Origin: Neurospora tetrasperma FGSC 2508
Taxonomy: Eukaryota; Ascomycota; Sordariomycetes; Sordariales; Sordariaceae
Direction: 5' to 3'
Assembly: GCF_000213175.1 (NCBI RefSeq)
Contig: NW_009799099.1
Coordinates: 764,416 to 828,415, forward strand
DNA: 64,000 nt
In this document: positions 1 to 12,539 of the stretch, one piece after another
Numbering within the stretch: position 1 is the stretch's first letter
How the letters are laid out: every line of letters begins with the position of its first letter
Notes under the pieces: model-generated
What the model saw: only the letters and a program-made list of their open reading frames with translations
What the model was told of the DNA's origin: nothing
The model's database searches: none
Made by a program: the position numbers and the translations under genes

Positions 1-112
1 GCGGTCGCGATCTCCCAGACGACGGGCTATTATTCCAGGGAGATTTGGGCGATTTGCTGGGGACCGGGGGAGGAGCCTCTTTCCCAGCAGGAGGAGATGA
101 AGGATCGATCAT
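1..112 (-). CDS. Possible 5' end of a gene leaving the window (partial)
   Basis: On the minus strand an ATG at 112 opens a frame that stays open to the window edge, 37 codons. The peptide is rich in Pro, Ser and Lys (it begins MIDPSSPPAGKEAPPP), which suits a disordered N-terminus of a fungal regulatory protein. Just upstream lies a CCATTG/CCCTTG hexamer tract. No domain can be seen in so short a piece, and the plus strand is also open here, so this may be chance. Function unknown. Confidence 0.25.
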   Translation of the reverse strand, partial: MIDPSSPPAGKEAPPPVPSKSPKSPWNNSPSSGRSRP

Positions 113-1759
113 GTCGTTATCGCCATTGCCATTGTCATTGCCATTGCCATTGCCCTTGCCCTTGCCCCTTCTTGTTTTCCCTCCTTCTTCTCCTTCTTCC
201 CCCCCAAAAAGAGGCAATGTCGTCGGACTGGTTCGCTGCATGTCTCACACGTTATTTTGCTGATATGCGACCTTAAAATGTCGAATATTGGCAATTGTCA
301 TTGACCTGTCAGCGCACCAGGGGCTCGAGGTTCCTCTCCGCTGCGCATCCCCGCAAGCTAAGGTATCCTCGGCAGGCCACATTCGATGCTGTGGATATCC
401 AGAAAGACGACGTCGTTCGTTCACATGGGATACCTATTCGAGGTGTCGCAGGTTCTGAGAAGAGACAAGATATGATTGCCCGCAACCACGGGGTCCCAAC
501 TCGATATAAATTGCCTCGAAAAAAAAACAAAAAAATGCTATGACCATCAAAGACTGGGCCCAAGCTCTGACGACAACGACGACAAAACGGGAGTGCGACC
601 TTTTCCTGTCCGTTTGTCCGCCTGATCGCAAATCAGCAGCCGCCAGCCGCAAAAGTCCGAGGAATGGGAGCAACGGAATCCCAGTTACCGCCCGTCAGAG
701 ACATTAATCGCCCGGCTGCTCGTGGCAATTCGATGAGAGCATTGGCCGGCAAACGAGAGATCTCCTGGGATTTTTAGACAGCCAAGCTGAGACTTTTCGT
801 CCCAAGAAGCTCGTAATAAACATTGCCAGTGGCCTACAATTTGGTTGTTGAGAATTTGAAAAATAAACGTCTCTGGCGAGCTCTACGAGCCCAACAGTGG
901 TGCCCTTTCCAGCGAGCTGAATGGAATGTAGAAGATTGACAACAAATGTTGGCAACTTGAACACTATGGTATGTAGGCCATGTGCAAGGAACAATGGAGA
1001 AATTGGACCCTGAAAAAGAGCCTCCAATAGTTCACCATTCAAAAGGGCAACCACAGCATGCTGAATGAGAGGAACCGATCGGGTCGCTGTTTGGGCCGCA
1101 GTTGTTGGGCGGGAAGGACGGAACAAGCGCCGTACAATTTAACCTGCAAACAACTGTTACTGAGAGACAAAAACAATGCGTTTCTTGACGCAACACTAAA
1201 CTAACACGCCTATCCACGCACAATGACAGGATTGGTGAAATTAATAAACAGACCATGGTTTCCGTCATGTATATTCAACAACGTTGAGTTGAACATATGT
1301 CCCTAGACCGTCATAAAGTGTCACCATGTGGCCTCAACATTTTTTTGTCCATGAATAATAAGTGGGGGAGGGGCAGATTAGGAAGAGGGGGGCAACAAAA
1401 GGGGTAGGACTGATAGGGTATCATTGGTCTTATTCAGGTACCTACACTACTGATCAACACAGCTTCCTCGTGACAACGCCTTCTCTCCTTCATCACGTTT
1501 CAGCAACACTTTTTCTCTAATTGCTAATCACTGAACTTATTCCTTACGAGCTTCAGCCAACCGTTCTTGGATTAACTTTCATTTCTTGCAACCCTTCAAG
1601 TATCCCTTCTTGTACTAGGTACCACAAAACAGGATAACCTAGTTCAAGCCATCACAGCCCAACACCATCTCATAAACTACCGGTGTTTACACCCAACTCA
1701 AAAAGGACATTATTAACTCACCACATTCATCCCAAACCCAAATAATCCAAACACCAACA
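113..1759. other. Intergenic region with hexamer tract and ECT1 leader
   Basis: No gene is supported here. Positions about 121-170 hold an imperfect CCATTG/CCCTTG hexamer run. An A-rich tract sits at 520-537. From about 1440 to 1759 the sequence is pyrimidine-rich with many CAAC/ACCA tracts, as expected of the 5' leader of the gene starting at 1760. Short open frames on both strands lack codon bias or splice structure. Confidence 0.5.
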
Positions 1760-3163
1760 ATGGCCCCCTCCGACCCCGTTAATCCCCCGGGTACCCCCGC
1801 CCCCTCCCTTCTCGAAGGCCGTCTCTGGGTCGACGGCTGCTTCGACTTCTTCCACCACGGCCACGCCGGCGCCGTCGTGCAGGCCCGCCAACTCGGCACC
1901 GAGCTGTACGTCGGCGTGCACTCGGACGAAGCCATCCTCGAGAACAAGGGGCCCACAGTCATGACGCTGCGCGAGCGTCTGCTCGCCACCGACGCCTGCC
2001 GGTGGGTGACCAAGTCGGTCGCCTATGCGCCCTACGTCACGCAGCTGGACTGGATCAGCCATTTCGGGTGCAAGTACGTGGTGCACGGGGACGACATCAC
2101 GTCCGACAGCTCGGGCGAGGATTGCTACCGGTTTGTGAAGGCGGCGAATCGGTTCAAGGTGGTTAAGCGCACGCCGAGTATCAGCACCACGGATTTGGTG
2201 GGGAGGATGCTGTTGTGTACGCGGACGCATTTCATCAAGGATTTGGAAAAGATGTTGGAGGGGGAGGAAGGGAATGGCACGGCGGAGGAGGAGAAGAAGG
2301 TCGGGGAGGAGATGAAGGAGAGGATTAGGCTGTACGCGACGGACGAGACGGCCAAGAACCCTGGGGCGAATGTGTGGTTTTGGAAGGGGGAGGAGAAGAA
2401 GAAGAAGGATGAGGGCAAGGAGGAGAAGGGGGTGTTCAGGGAGTTGTTTGGGGGGATTGGACCCAAGCCGGGGCAGAGGGTTGTTTATGTGGATGGAGGG
2501 TTTGATTTGTTCTCGAGCGGACATATTGAGTTCCTGAGGCTGGTGACGCAGAAGGAGGAGGAGCTGGCGCGTCAGGAGGGGTGGTATTCGCAGCAGGCGA
2601 TTGACGAGAGGAAAGGCAAGGGTGCGGATTACGGTCCGGCATTTGTGGTGGCTGGTGTTCATGATGACGAGGTCATCAACCGCGAAAAGGGCGTGAACTA
2701 TCCCATCATGAACGTCTTTGAGCGTGGTCTCTGCGTTTTGCAGTGCAAGGTATGTTTTCATCAAACAGAGTCGTCAAGCGATTGATGCTGACATTCGCTA
2801 CAGTACATCAACGCCGTCGTTTTCGGCGCTCCCTTCAAACCAACCAAGGGCTATCTCACTTCTCTTCCCTGGGGCACTCCTGATGCGGTCTACCACGGCC
2901 CGACCTCGTTCATGCCGCACACCGAAGACGTGTACGCGGTTCCCAAGGAGTTGGGCATCTACAAGGAGATTGGCCAACACGAGTACAAGGACGTGAATGC
3001 CGGCACCATCGTCCAGAGAATCATGAAGAGCAGAGATCTTTATGAGGCTCGCCAGAAGGCCAAGGGCATGAAGGCCGACATCGAGGCCGCCCACCGGGAG
3101 CGCGAGTTGCTGGAGGAGCAGCAGAGGCAGAAGGAGGAGGCCATCGCCGCGCAAAAGGAGTAG
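1760..3163 (+). CDS. ect1: Ethanolamine-phosphate cytidylyltransferase
   Basis: This enzyme makes CDP-ethanolamine from CTP and phosphoethanolamine, the rate-setting step of the Kennedy pathway to phosphatidylethanolamine. Exons are 1760-2749 and 2804-3163, with a 54-nt intron (GTATGT...CAG, phase 0), giving 449 aa, normal for the family. Two cytidylyltransferase folds are visible. The first has the nucleotide-binding HHGH at residues 32-35 and an RTPSISTTDLVGRML signature from residue 137. The second has GGFDLFSSGH ending at residue 255, then the NVFERGLCVLQCKYIN helix that spans the intron. The second fold lacks the RTxGxSTT signature, as is usual in this family. The C-terminal 50 residues are Lys/Glu/Gln-rich and probably helical. 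The ATG at 1760 follows a CA-rich leader and starts the only long frame. Identification is firm. Confidence 0.95.
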
Positions 3164-4824
3164 AGATGCCGTATGCGGTAAAACATACCAACAACACCAT
3201 CCATCATCGGCATCTGGAGCAAGGGGAAATCTCGACAGCGGACTTGGATAGACCGAGTCACGGAGATGTAATACGATAGACGGCTTTCAGTAAGCCAGGG
3301 AATGCTTATGAGACACGAGCATCATAAACGGTGTCAACGAGGAGTGGACGAAGCTAGACTAGTACTACGTAATGATGGGAAGAAGGCTTGAATAATAATA
3401 AAAAAGCAAACGCTTGGAAAGTTCATCAGATCGTATTCAATAAGAGTCATCAAGGGTGATGCGCGAAGATTTACCCCGGCACCACTTCAGAGCTTGACTC
3501 TATTATTGTGTTTCTCATCACCTGAACTTGTGAAGCCCCCCAGATCGTAGCAGATGCTTTCACGTTTGTGCCAGCCAAGACAATGTGACATGATCGGATG
3601 AACGGGTTGGGGACTTCCCGCGAAGTCTAGAGTTTCAAAAGATGTCCATCCAAACCACGTCGCATGTCCAGGTTGGAACAAAACGAAGAAAGCAAAGATG
3701 GGAAAGAAATGGGTTGTTGTGAAGCAACCCCCCTCGCACCAAGAATAAGCCCCGTCGAGTAACTTCGCCCCGGCTTCCCCGAAGAGAAACAAGAGCGAGC
3801 AATCGCATATCTGTGGTATCATGACGAAACCTCTCGAGCCACCGTCAAAACGCCCCAAGTCCGGACCACCCAAGCGGCTGAACCCGCCATCGACCCCAGC
3901 TCCCCAGATCAGGCATCAAACTCGTCACCCGAGGCGCGGACTCATATCTTCGTCCATGTGGTCCCCGAGCTCGGAAAGCGACACCCTCCCCGGAGAAGCA
4001 GACGAGGCCGACTTTGGTGTGACGGGCAGGGCTGGGCAAGACAGACGAGGAACTGGGCGGCCGAGATCAGCCGCAGTGCTTCTATGGCGGCGCGTTTCCG
4101 CAATCCGTTCGCAAGCGAACGAATGTCCGGGGACTTTCTCCCAAAGCTCGAGGAAATGAAAGAAGCGCGCAAAAAAAGCGTGATCTCTCCGTGTGGAAGC
4201 TTCGAATAGCGATTTGTCGGACGAGGGGGAGTTGCTTGGAGAGGAGAAGAAAAGGGAAAAGTGTGGTTTGCGGTCCCGAAATTTTCTTAAAAATGGCACT
4301 CGCGGCGGGGGTGGGTCTTTGTGGTTCAAGGTGGAGCTGAGTGTCCAATCAGCAGTGAGGACTGGTCGATGAGCGAATGATGTTGCTGAGCCACGGTGCA
4401 GTGTGAACCTAGTGACTGGTCACTGCACACCACCAAAGGCAGCAGCGCCAGGCAACCTAACGGCAGGCAACGGCAGGCAACTTGGAGTCGGGTTGCAGCC
4501 TCTCTCCAAACTTTCTGCCGGCTGGCGTGTGTGCATCCATCCATCCATCCCACTATCAAAGCGCGACCCAACCCGCGACTTGGATTCCATCATACCTCAG
4601 CCAGCAGCAATACCTGTCGCTGCTGCTTAGTAGTCTTAACGAACCGTCTTTCGAAGCGGTTCTACTTCAACAACCGATACATAAGAAGCTGCTTTGCACC
4701 ATTGCACAGCTTCAGAACCTGTAGCAACAGACGAACGGCTTTTTATCACGACCACAACATACGATACGCGCGACAGCTCTAAACTGCCCAGCTCGAGTCT
4801 CACGACTCCCAGCACAAGCCAAAC
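3164..4824. other. Intergenic region between ect1 and rae1
   Basis: No gene is supported. An AATAATAATAAA stretch near 3391 could serve 3'-end formation of the upstream gene. A CATC tetranucleotide run lies at 4535-4549. From about 4580 the sequence becomes CA/CAG-rich and leads into the rae1 start. Open frames near 3821-4159 and 4396-4782 lack a credible start context or domain. Confidence 0.5.
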
Positions 4825-6029
4825 ATGGCTGGTCTTTTCGGTTCCGCCGCCGCATCCGCGAGCAACACCCTCGGCGATCTCAAGCAGGATGTCGAGCTCG
4901 GCCAACCCCCCGAGGACAGCATCAGCGACCTTGCCTTCAACCCCAATCCCGCCGATCAGAAGGACTTCCTCGCCGTAGCCAGCTGGGACAAGAAGACACG
5001 CATTTACGAGATCTTGAGTAATGGTCAAGGTCAGGGACAGGCCATGATTGAGCATGATGCCCCCGTTTTCTCTTGCGATTTCTTCAAGGTATGTTTGCCT
5101 CGGTTGGCTTGGTAGCCCGACAAAACACTGACATGCACCCCTCCCAACAGGACGGCACAAAGGTCATCTCCGCCGGCGCCGACAAGGCCGCCAAGGTTCT
5201 CGATTTGGCCACCGGTCAGTCGATGCAGGTCGCTGCCCACGATATGCCCATTAAGTGCGTTCGCTACTTCGAGGCCAATGGCACGCCCATGGCGGTGACA
5301 GGTGGCTGGGACAAGCAGATCAAGTACTGGGATTTCCGCTCCGCGAATCCGGCCGCCACGGTGCAGGCCCAGGAGCGCGTTTATACCATGGATGTGCGCG
5401 ACAACTTGCTCGTGGTCGGAACCGCTGATCGCTATATCAACGTGATCAACCTGAAGGACCCCGGCAAGTTCTACAAGACAATGCAGAGCCCTCTCAAATG
5501 GCAGACTCGCGTGGTCAGCTGCTTCAACGATTCCCAGGGCTTTGCTATCGGCTCGATCGAGGGTAGATGCGCCATTCAATATGTGGAGGACAAGGATTCT
5601 GCGTACGTCTTCACCTCCCCCTTTACTATCCCATCTGCCGAACACGCCGACTAACGAACTTCTTATTCCAGCTCCAACTTCTCTTTCAAGTGCCACCGCG
5701 ACCCCGCCCAAGGCAACACCACGGCCGTCCACGCTGTCAACGACATCTCCTTCCACCCTCAACACGGCACCTTCAGCACAGCCGGTAGCGACGGCACCTT
5801 CCACTTCTGGGACAAGGACGCCAAGCACCGTCTCAAGGGTTACCCCAACGTCGGCGGCAGCATCACCTCGACAACGTTCAACAAGACCGGCAGCATCTTT
5901 GCCTACGCCATTAGTTATGACTGGAGCAAGGGGTACCAAGGCAACTCGCCCACGTACCCGACCAAGGTCATGCTTCACCCAGTACAGCAGGACGAGTGCA
6001 AGCCCCGTCCGAGCGTTAAGAAGAGGTAG
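4825..6029 (+). CDS. rae1: mRNA export factor Rae1/Gle2 (WD40 protein)
   Basis: Rae1/Gle2 is a beta-propeller that docks on the GLEBS motif of Nup98-type nucleoporins and takes part in poly(A) RNA export. Three exons, 4825-5088, 5151-5602 and 5672-6029, join in frame to 357 aa, the usual length. Introns are GTATGT...CAG and GTACGT...CAG, the second with a CTAAC branch site. WD-type repeats are visible: SDLAFNP/FLAVASWDKKTRIYEI, VISAGADKAAKVLDL, AVTGGWDKQIKYWDFRS, VVGTADRYINVINL and TFSTAGSDGTFHFWDK. The C-terminus carries the family's SYDWSKGY and HPVQQDECKPRPSVKKR. The GGWDKQIKYWD and YDWSKG blocks separate it from the related Bub3. Antisense reading frames across the gene are composition artefacts. 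Confidence 0.95.
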
Positions 6030-8534
6030 GGGCATAACTTGACGACGACGAACGGGGATAGAAGAAAATGGAAAATGCATGTAAGACGCACAAGGAGCTA
6101 CGAAGAGTGATGTGGAAAGTTGGCTATCCGGAGTATCTGGATAAGGAAAAGTTGCATTCCTTCCAGACCAGGGACCAAAATACAAAACGACAAAGCATGG
6201 AGGAGGTCATGTTATAGTAGTATGGAAACGGCCGAAGAGACGGTACGAAAGTGATGGATGACAAGAATCAACGATACCAGAGGTCTGCACGGCAAGAACG
6301 AAAGGAAGAGGAAGCAAGCAGCAGCGCGACTTCTTTTATGAATTTGGTAGTTTAGGCAGTTAGGTTAATCAATGGGTTTCAAGTGTAACGAGTAGGGATT
6401 GACTGAGCTATATTTCAGGTCCGTAATCATATCTTCCATTCTTCCATCTCGTGTTTGATGACGGACTGACTATAGACGAGTGTCCATCAAGGTAGCAATT
6501 TGATGGGAATTTGACGTAACAAAACACCAGAAACGAATATAGAGACTCTCTGACTAACGAGCTATGTTCGTTGACCTTTGTATCTTTCACCGAGAACCTT
6601 AAAGCTGGTAAGTAGTGTATCAAGCTCGTTCAAGCCACCATGTCTTCATAGTCACTGGGGACTGACTCTTCACTCGACCATGACGATTCAGTTATTGCCA
6701 TAGATAAGTTCGCTCCTGTTACTTATATTCCTCTTCTTTTTTCTCATTTGTTAAGAGTTCATGAAAAGCACCGAGCTTCGTTCGATTCCCCAAGTCCCCA
6801 CGGACAGTTCAGCCTGTCCCGTCGGTTCATGATAAATAAACAGATTGACCTTCGATGACATCATTGACATCACCAGACACTCAGACCCCCTATCAACAAC
6901 CAATGTTCTAGTTGATTGTCCCCTCGTGTTTCGTTGTGTTCCATTGTGTTTAATACGAAACTGGGCTCTCGAATCATGAAATAAGAAGCAAAAGCCACAT
7001 ACGACAGTGAGGAGTGTTCTAGAACATACCTCTACCTCTACCTCTACCTCTACCTCTACCTCTACCTCTACCTCTACCTCTACCTCTACCTCTACCTCTA
7101 GTGTACCTAACTTAACTTAATCTAACCTAACCTGACCCTTGTTTCCAGGTAGTGGTGTACCTCTCCTACCTCTCCTGCCTTTCCCTCTCTTGTACACTAC
7201 CTACATAAGCTTCTATCCGATCCTCGAAATCACAAATTGGTATTGCGATTAACGACTGGACTTGGAATTGACTACAGTATCACACCTACTTAATTCCCCA
7301 GCGTTTACTACATATATCCTATTACAAGGATGAAGCTAAGAGCACCTATATCGAGTGGCATTGCAATCACTATACACTCACTATGTACTATACCTACCTA
7401 GAGCATGAACCACACTGCACACACTGCACAAGCTGCGACGCGCACAAACTCTCCCCTCCCGTTAAGACTTTGTAACAGCCACCTAACATCGGAATCGGCA
7501 CTCCCAAATCGTAACCGGAACCCCGGCCCCGTCCATGAAAGCTCCCACCAATTCAGTTCCCCGACGAGGCTTGACTTAACGAGCGGCATGTTCAAAGTTG
7601 ACGTAGGCGTTGAATGTGCGGTACGTAGCCTAGGTAGTCTGGACCTCTTTGCGAGGCTTTGGGGTCTGGTAGATACCAGGTAAGTAGGTAAGTAAGTAGG
7701 TAAGTTTAGTAGGTAAGCATGTGACTTGATCATGTGAACAGGCAAAGCGAGCATGTGATCTCGGCATGTATGTATGTACATACATACATACCGGACTCGG
7801 AGATTGTGGAGATCTGACAGGAGACAGGAGACAGGAGACCCTGGAGGTTGATGTCGTGCATTTGAACATTTCGGTATTTAGTTGCTTGTTGGTTCTGGTG
7901 TAAGGGGGGGTGGGTCTACTTAATACATGTGGGTTGCCAGGAACGGGTTTATAAAGATGGTTAGAATGAGGGTATTTGGAAGCTTATCGTCGAAACTTGT
8001 GAATATACCAAGATTACATGTTAGCAACAAAGACGGTGTTAACGGTGTGACGGAAATGCATGTGAATGACATCGGACTGGAATCATGATAGATAAATACC
8101 ATAATCGAGAAAAACATGCGCAAGTATCACTGTCCGTCACGGACGTAAAAACATGTGAAAAATTGTTAAGTGATGATGAATTTCGAGGCTCTAGCCTTTC
8201 TCAATTTCGTTATCGAGTCAGCGAGCCCACGAGTGATTCGCTCGTAGGGTAGTAGGTAATGACTATCCAAAAGACAGACAAGACTACTGAGACGTTGTCG
8301 CCAGTCTTCCACATATCGTAATAAGGAAAGAAAACAGTAAGAAAACAAGCAAAGGACCCAAAACACCTGCTCCGCCCAAAACCAAACAACAAGAGACCCA
8401 GTCGTGTACATAGAGGTACTCATATGCAAAAAAAGGAAACCCATGACCATGTGTCAAACCCATTACCGCTCGCTCCAGTGATCAAAAACTCAATGAAATG
8501 TTCTCGCGTTTAGTGGAGAGCGAGAGAGAGAACA
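6030..8534. other. Intergenic region, repeat-containing
   Basis: No gene is supported. It holds a TACCTC hexamer microsatellite (7027-7100), a GTAAGTAG/GTAGGTAAG run at about 7680-7716 and a CATGTATGTATGTACATACATACATAC partial palindrome at about 7765-7791. Short open frames (7398-7781, 8166-8450) are antisense to repeats or lack codon bias. Confidence 0.5.
7027..7100 (+). repeat. (TACCTC)12 microsatellite
   Basis: About twelve perfect tandem copies of the hexamer TACCTC run from 7027, ending in TA at 7100 and followed by TAACTTAACTTAATCTAACC, a looser CTAAC-type run. It lies between genes and has no coding frame of interest. The purity of the array suggests recent slippage or expansion. Confidence 0.95.
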
Positions 8535-9502
8535 TCAAGCTTTAGAGCCACCTTTAGCACGAGCGCCAAACACATCCTCCACCATACCACTCCACAGATC
8601 CCTAATCATACCCTGGCTACCAGCCTGCTCCTCTTGCGCCTTAGCCTCGTCGCGCGCAATGTCACGGACAAAGCCAAGGCTGACCCAGTCAGCACCAGTC
8701 CAGTTGTCCAAATCGACAACCTCCTGGCTGAGCGAGGCGGGGAGCACCTGGCCGGGCTTGTTGGCGACGACGGCGACAGCGGGCTTGCTGGCCATCAGGT
8801 CGGCGTCACCCTCAGAGGCCATCTCGCCGCGCTGCTCGGGTTTTAGCTCGTCAAAGAGCGGCATGCGCTGTACCGTGGGGGGAGGAGGGGTCTTGTTGTC
8901 TGGGAGCAGGGGGACGCGGATGGTGTCAAAGTAGGTGGGGTGGAAAGCAGAGGCATGGCTGGATTCTATGGCGGCAAGGTTGGGAAGGACGACGGCGTCG
9001 ATGCCGTTGGCGAAGAAGGAGGGGTTGATGGAGGCGTTGGTAGGGGCCGAGGTACGGAAGCCTTGCATCAGGGGAACCTTGCGAGGAGTGCGGGCCTGGT
9101 GTGATTTGTTAGTGTCATGGTTATTCACATTGAGTTTGGTGGTGTGGACGGAAGTGAACGGGACGTTTGTGAGAGAGCATTTCCCGAATTGGGTGATTAC
9201 GCTGCAAGGACGGGAAGATGATAGGAGATAATGGTTCGATTATCTGATAGGTGCCGTGTGGTGAGGGAAGTCCGCAATTGGAGACCATGGTCCAAGGAAA
9301 TGTGGCAGTGTCATGTAAATGGAGGGGCAGAGGTGGAAAAGGAGCAATGAGGAGAGAAACAAAGGGGGAGGGAACTTACATCAAGACTCTCAGTCCTGCT
9401 GACGTTGCTGGTGGCATTGAGGATAAAGCTAGGCTTGGCAACAGCAGGAGATGTGCTCAAAGACCTGGTGAGTTTTGTGACGGGAGCCGCGATTCTCGAC
9501 AT
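8535..9502 (-). CDS. Conserved-looking protein with mitochondrial presequence, function unknown
   Basis: Two exons read on the minus strand: 9502-9380 and 9095-8535, joined in phase 0 by a 284-nt intron (GTAAGT donor, CACTAAC branch, CACCAG acceptor), giving 227 aa. The first 40 residues (MSRIAAPVTKLTRSLSTSPAVAK...) are basic, Ser/Thr/Ala-rich and free of acids until residue 38, typical of a mitochondrial targeting peptide. The rest is soluble and mixed, with a proline run (TPPPPTV) near the middle, an NWTGADWVSLGF segment and a final amphipathic stretch ending in GARAKGGSKA. I do not recognise a family. The intron is long for this window, so a small extra exon inside it cannot be excluded. 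Confidence 0.7.
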
Positions 9503-12500
9503 GATTGATGTTGTTGTTGTGGTTGGTTGGTTGTGTGGTGTTGATATGTATTACACAGTATGAATGATTTCCCGATTCGGAAAGCTGTGTCGAGTGCTTC
9601 ACCGGATGGCTATTTGATGTCGAAGAGGTGCGAGGATTGAGAGTATGAAAGGACAGAGACAGAAGATGAGTCGAGAGGAGAGAGATGGCTGGTATTTGAG
9701 TTCAGAGTTGAACAAGGGAGCTGACGAGATGTTGAGGATGTTGGGGACTGAAGCTGGGGGAGAGAAGCAGTCGATATAAGTCGAGGCCGGGAACGGACCT
9801 CCGGGACCCTCACTCGAGAGATCTGGGCAGACCAAAGCCAATCTGAGGAGAACACTCACTGACAGGGGGGGAGGGGGGTACAAAAGATGTCAAGAAAGAA
9901 AGGAGGGGACAGGGAAGCTTGGAGTTGGCGGCATGCATGATTGCAGCAATGAGGATTCGACTTTGATCTGCGTGAAGAGTTGACTCGTGCGTTGCTGTTG
10001 GAGACGACTGCCGCCGCTCGACAACAAACCGGCACATCGCTCTTGCATCCCCATACTACATATGGTACAGCTCGCCATACAGGTCCAATGCCACCCCCTC
10101 CTGCGATTAGGTGCACCTGTGGCGATTGATTGACTGTCCCATCACTCCCAAGTCCCAAAAGTCCCCAGACTACGGACCCCTCTTTCTTATGTAAGTGATG
10201 GTCGGAGGCCTGGGGACGAGAACATGGTGTTTGATTGGCACCATGTCTGCACTAGACATGGCGACGTTGGAGGTTGCCAGGGTTACAATGTTTATCATGG
10301 CCTTGATCGTCCGTTTTGGTGTTTTTAGTCCCAGCATCTCGCAGCATCCCGAGATGGAATGGGCAGAGGACCGAAAGGTCCAAGCTAGGGGGGGGAGGGG
10401 GGTCCGCTGTATGAGCCGATGACGACGTAGATGCGAGTGCGCAATCCCGAGTATTCTCGAGCGTCAAACAGCCCATGGCTGCAGCTTTGTGTTCCCGCGG
10501 CCTTCCATTTCTCCTCTGCCCCGAGTTTCACAGGTTTGACTGACCCGGATCGCCACCATTTCGGGCATCCGGATACCTAGCAGTGACTAACACGCACAAT
10601 GACTACTTACCAAAGCCCCAGGTTTTGGAGCCGGTGAGATGGTCGTCTTGGGGAGTGTTGCACTGGAGTGTTTGTGGAGTTCGCACCAAGCATCCCGAAC
10701 CCACCCTCTCCTCGTACGGCCACGACCTGACGGAACAGCCCCAGCACCACTACAGGGAGGAGGGGGGTTCGTGAGTTGCCTTCCAACCAAGTCACAAGAT
10801 CTCAACGACTTGATCCAGATGCCAGATTCGCACTTGCCTGCCAGTTGCCTTACCGAGCTTGGCGGGCTGTCTGCCGTGTGTTCCTGAGACAGTGGGGAAG
10901 TCTGGCGGGGAAAATGCGACCCTGAACAGCTAGGAAGCTTTGACAGGGGGTGGCCCAGCTGCTCAACAAGAGTGAGGAAGCTTGGGCCATCAAGGTTCCG
11001 CTTCCCTTCTGGCAACGCACAGCACCCCGCGAGGCGGTCAGTCCGTTGTCGGTCTTCCATGGTGAGTGAGGCTTCGCTCAATTCCACTTTCTCCTACAAC
11101 ACGTCGCCCCCCCGCGGGCCCGACACAGCGCCCTTCCAAGACCACAAGCGAAAGCAAAGTAATCCAACACCAGAGCTGTCCAGACCATTGGCTACCAGCA
11201 CCAGGCTTGATCCGGCTAGCTGGTCAACAACTTTTGACAGCACGTGGGCAATCCGTGAATCGCATCTCATCTGTCAGTCTGTCACTGGTGCGCTTGGTGC
11301 GCTAGGTACGGACAGTGACTGGGTACGTCACAGTTCACGGATGGCCCGGCTGATGTATATTCGACGGATGGGGGGTTTTCTCCATGTCCTGCGTGCGTGT
11401 CTCGAGGCGGTAAGCTTGTGCAGCAGTTGAGTCAGTCTTCTTTCTTTCTGACAGTCATGTTTCCGGGGGCTGGAGAGGTGGATGGATGGTCGTGTGCTGG
11501 AGACAGACCAGTTCCAGTTGGGACAAGCGAGCTGCTTGCCGATCTTTGCTGTTCGTCTTGGACACTGGGGATACCCTCACTTCAGAGTCATGGCCTCAAT
11601 CAGACACAAGATCTTGTGATCTCAATATTACAAATCTTGCCAGAACCCAGACGTATTTCAAATAAACTTTGTGGTTCAATCTGATACCGCAGGGTCATCG
11701 ACTTGCCTATCAGAGAGAGAGGTAGGCCAGTCGAAGCCTCATGGAATCAACCTTATTCTGTTCCATGCAGGTAAGCCCTGCGTCCAAGATCACGAAATCC
11801 TCATCACCTGGGAATCAGCCACTTGTTGCCTCCCGAATATCAATCCTAACTCTGATTTGTCACGGTGTTTTTGAAACTTTCCTGAAAGTCGTTTGCTGCT
11901 TTCGGCCCTTTGCCCAGCCTGCGCCGTGTAAGCTGGACGCCAGGGCATTTCTGATCCCGGCGCCCTTTACCAATCAATCTTTATCAGCCACTCACATATC
12001 AGGAACTGTGTACGCACATCACAGCCTCGCTTCGGACCGCACCTTGTCTAAGACGTACGTTCGAAAAGGGATAGACTTCGCATCCTCAACAATACGACCT
12101 TTCTGGGGTTGTCTGCCGCTGAGAGACGGTTCAACACTAGGCCACGGCCGTCCGCGGAACTTTCGACTCGCCCCTCTATATGTGCCCTCCGGGCTTCTTC
12201 CACTACGATAAGGACACCAGCCACGTTGTTGCTACCTTTTTGGACAGTGACCTTGCTCAAAGGACACAAACTAACACAAAGGGAAAGAAGATTAGGCGCA
12301 TAATAATTAGTGCCAGGTTATTGATGGCCAGGCGTCAGAAAAGCCATCTCCTCCCAAGAAAGCGCCATTCACGACTGAGGATGCCCTCCCCCTCATTATT
12401 ATCATCTGTGGGGTATGTAGCTGTCGACCTGTCACTTCTTTGACAGTTCCACTTACGCTACAACCACATCGGTCCTTGCCGTGATTCCAAAACAATGCAA

Positions 12501-12539
12501 CAAGGGACCACCGGCACTTGATGACGAATGTGTGGTATA
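9503..12539. other. Gene-free region left of the transposon relic
   Basis: About 3 kb of ordinary base composition with no supported gene. Open frames such as 10587-11087 (-) and 10972-11430 (+) show no domains, no codon bias and no credible splice joins. A G-rich run lies at 9867-9878. The region ends at the TA dinucleotide flanking the transposon relic. Confidence 0.5.

Noticed and set aside
1727-2764. 345-codon open frame antisense to ect1
   Set aside because: Leu/Pro/Arg-rich shadow of the sense gene with no domain.
5031-6185. 384-codon open frame antisense to rae1
   Set aside because: Same cause: antisense shadow of a spliced, biased WD40 gene. It even runs through both rae1 introns without splice sense.
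7100-7140. CTAACCTAACC run considered as a telomere-type repeat
   Set aside because: Irregular copies of CTAAC/TTAAC and not the TTAGGG unit of filamentous fungi. More likely decay of the adjacent microsatellite.
10587-11087. 166-codon minus-strand open frame
   Set aside because: Mixed composition without domain or bias, overlapped by other equally long frames.
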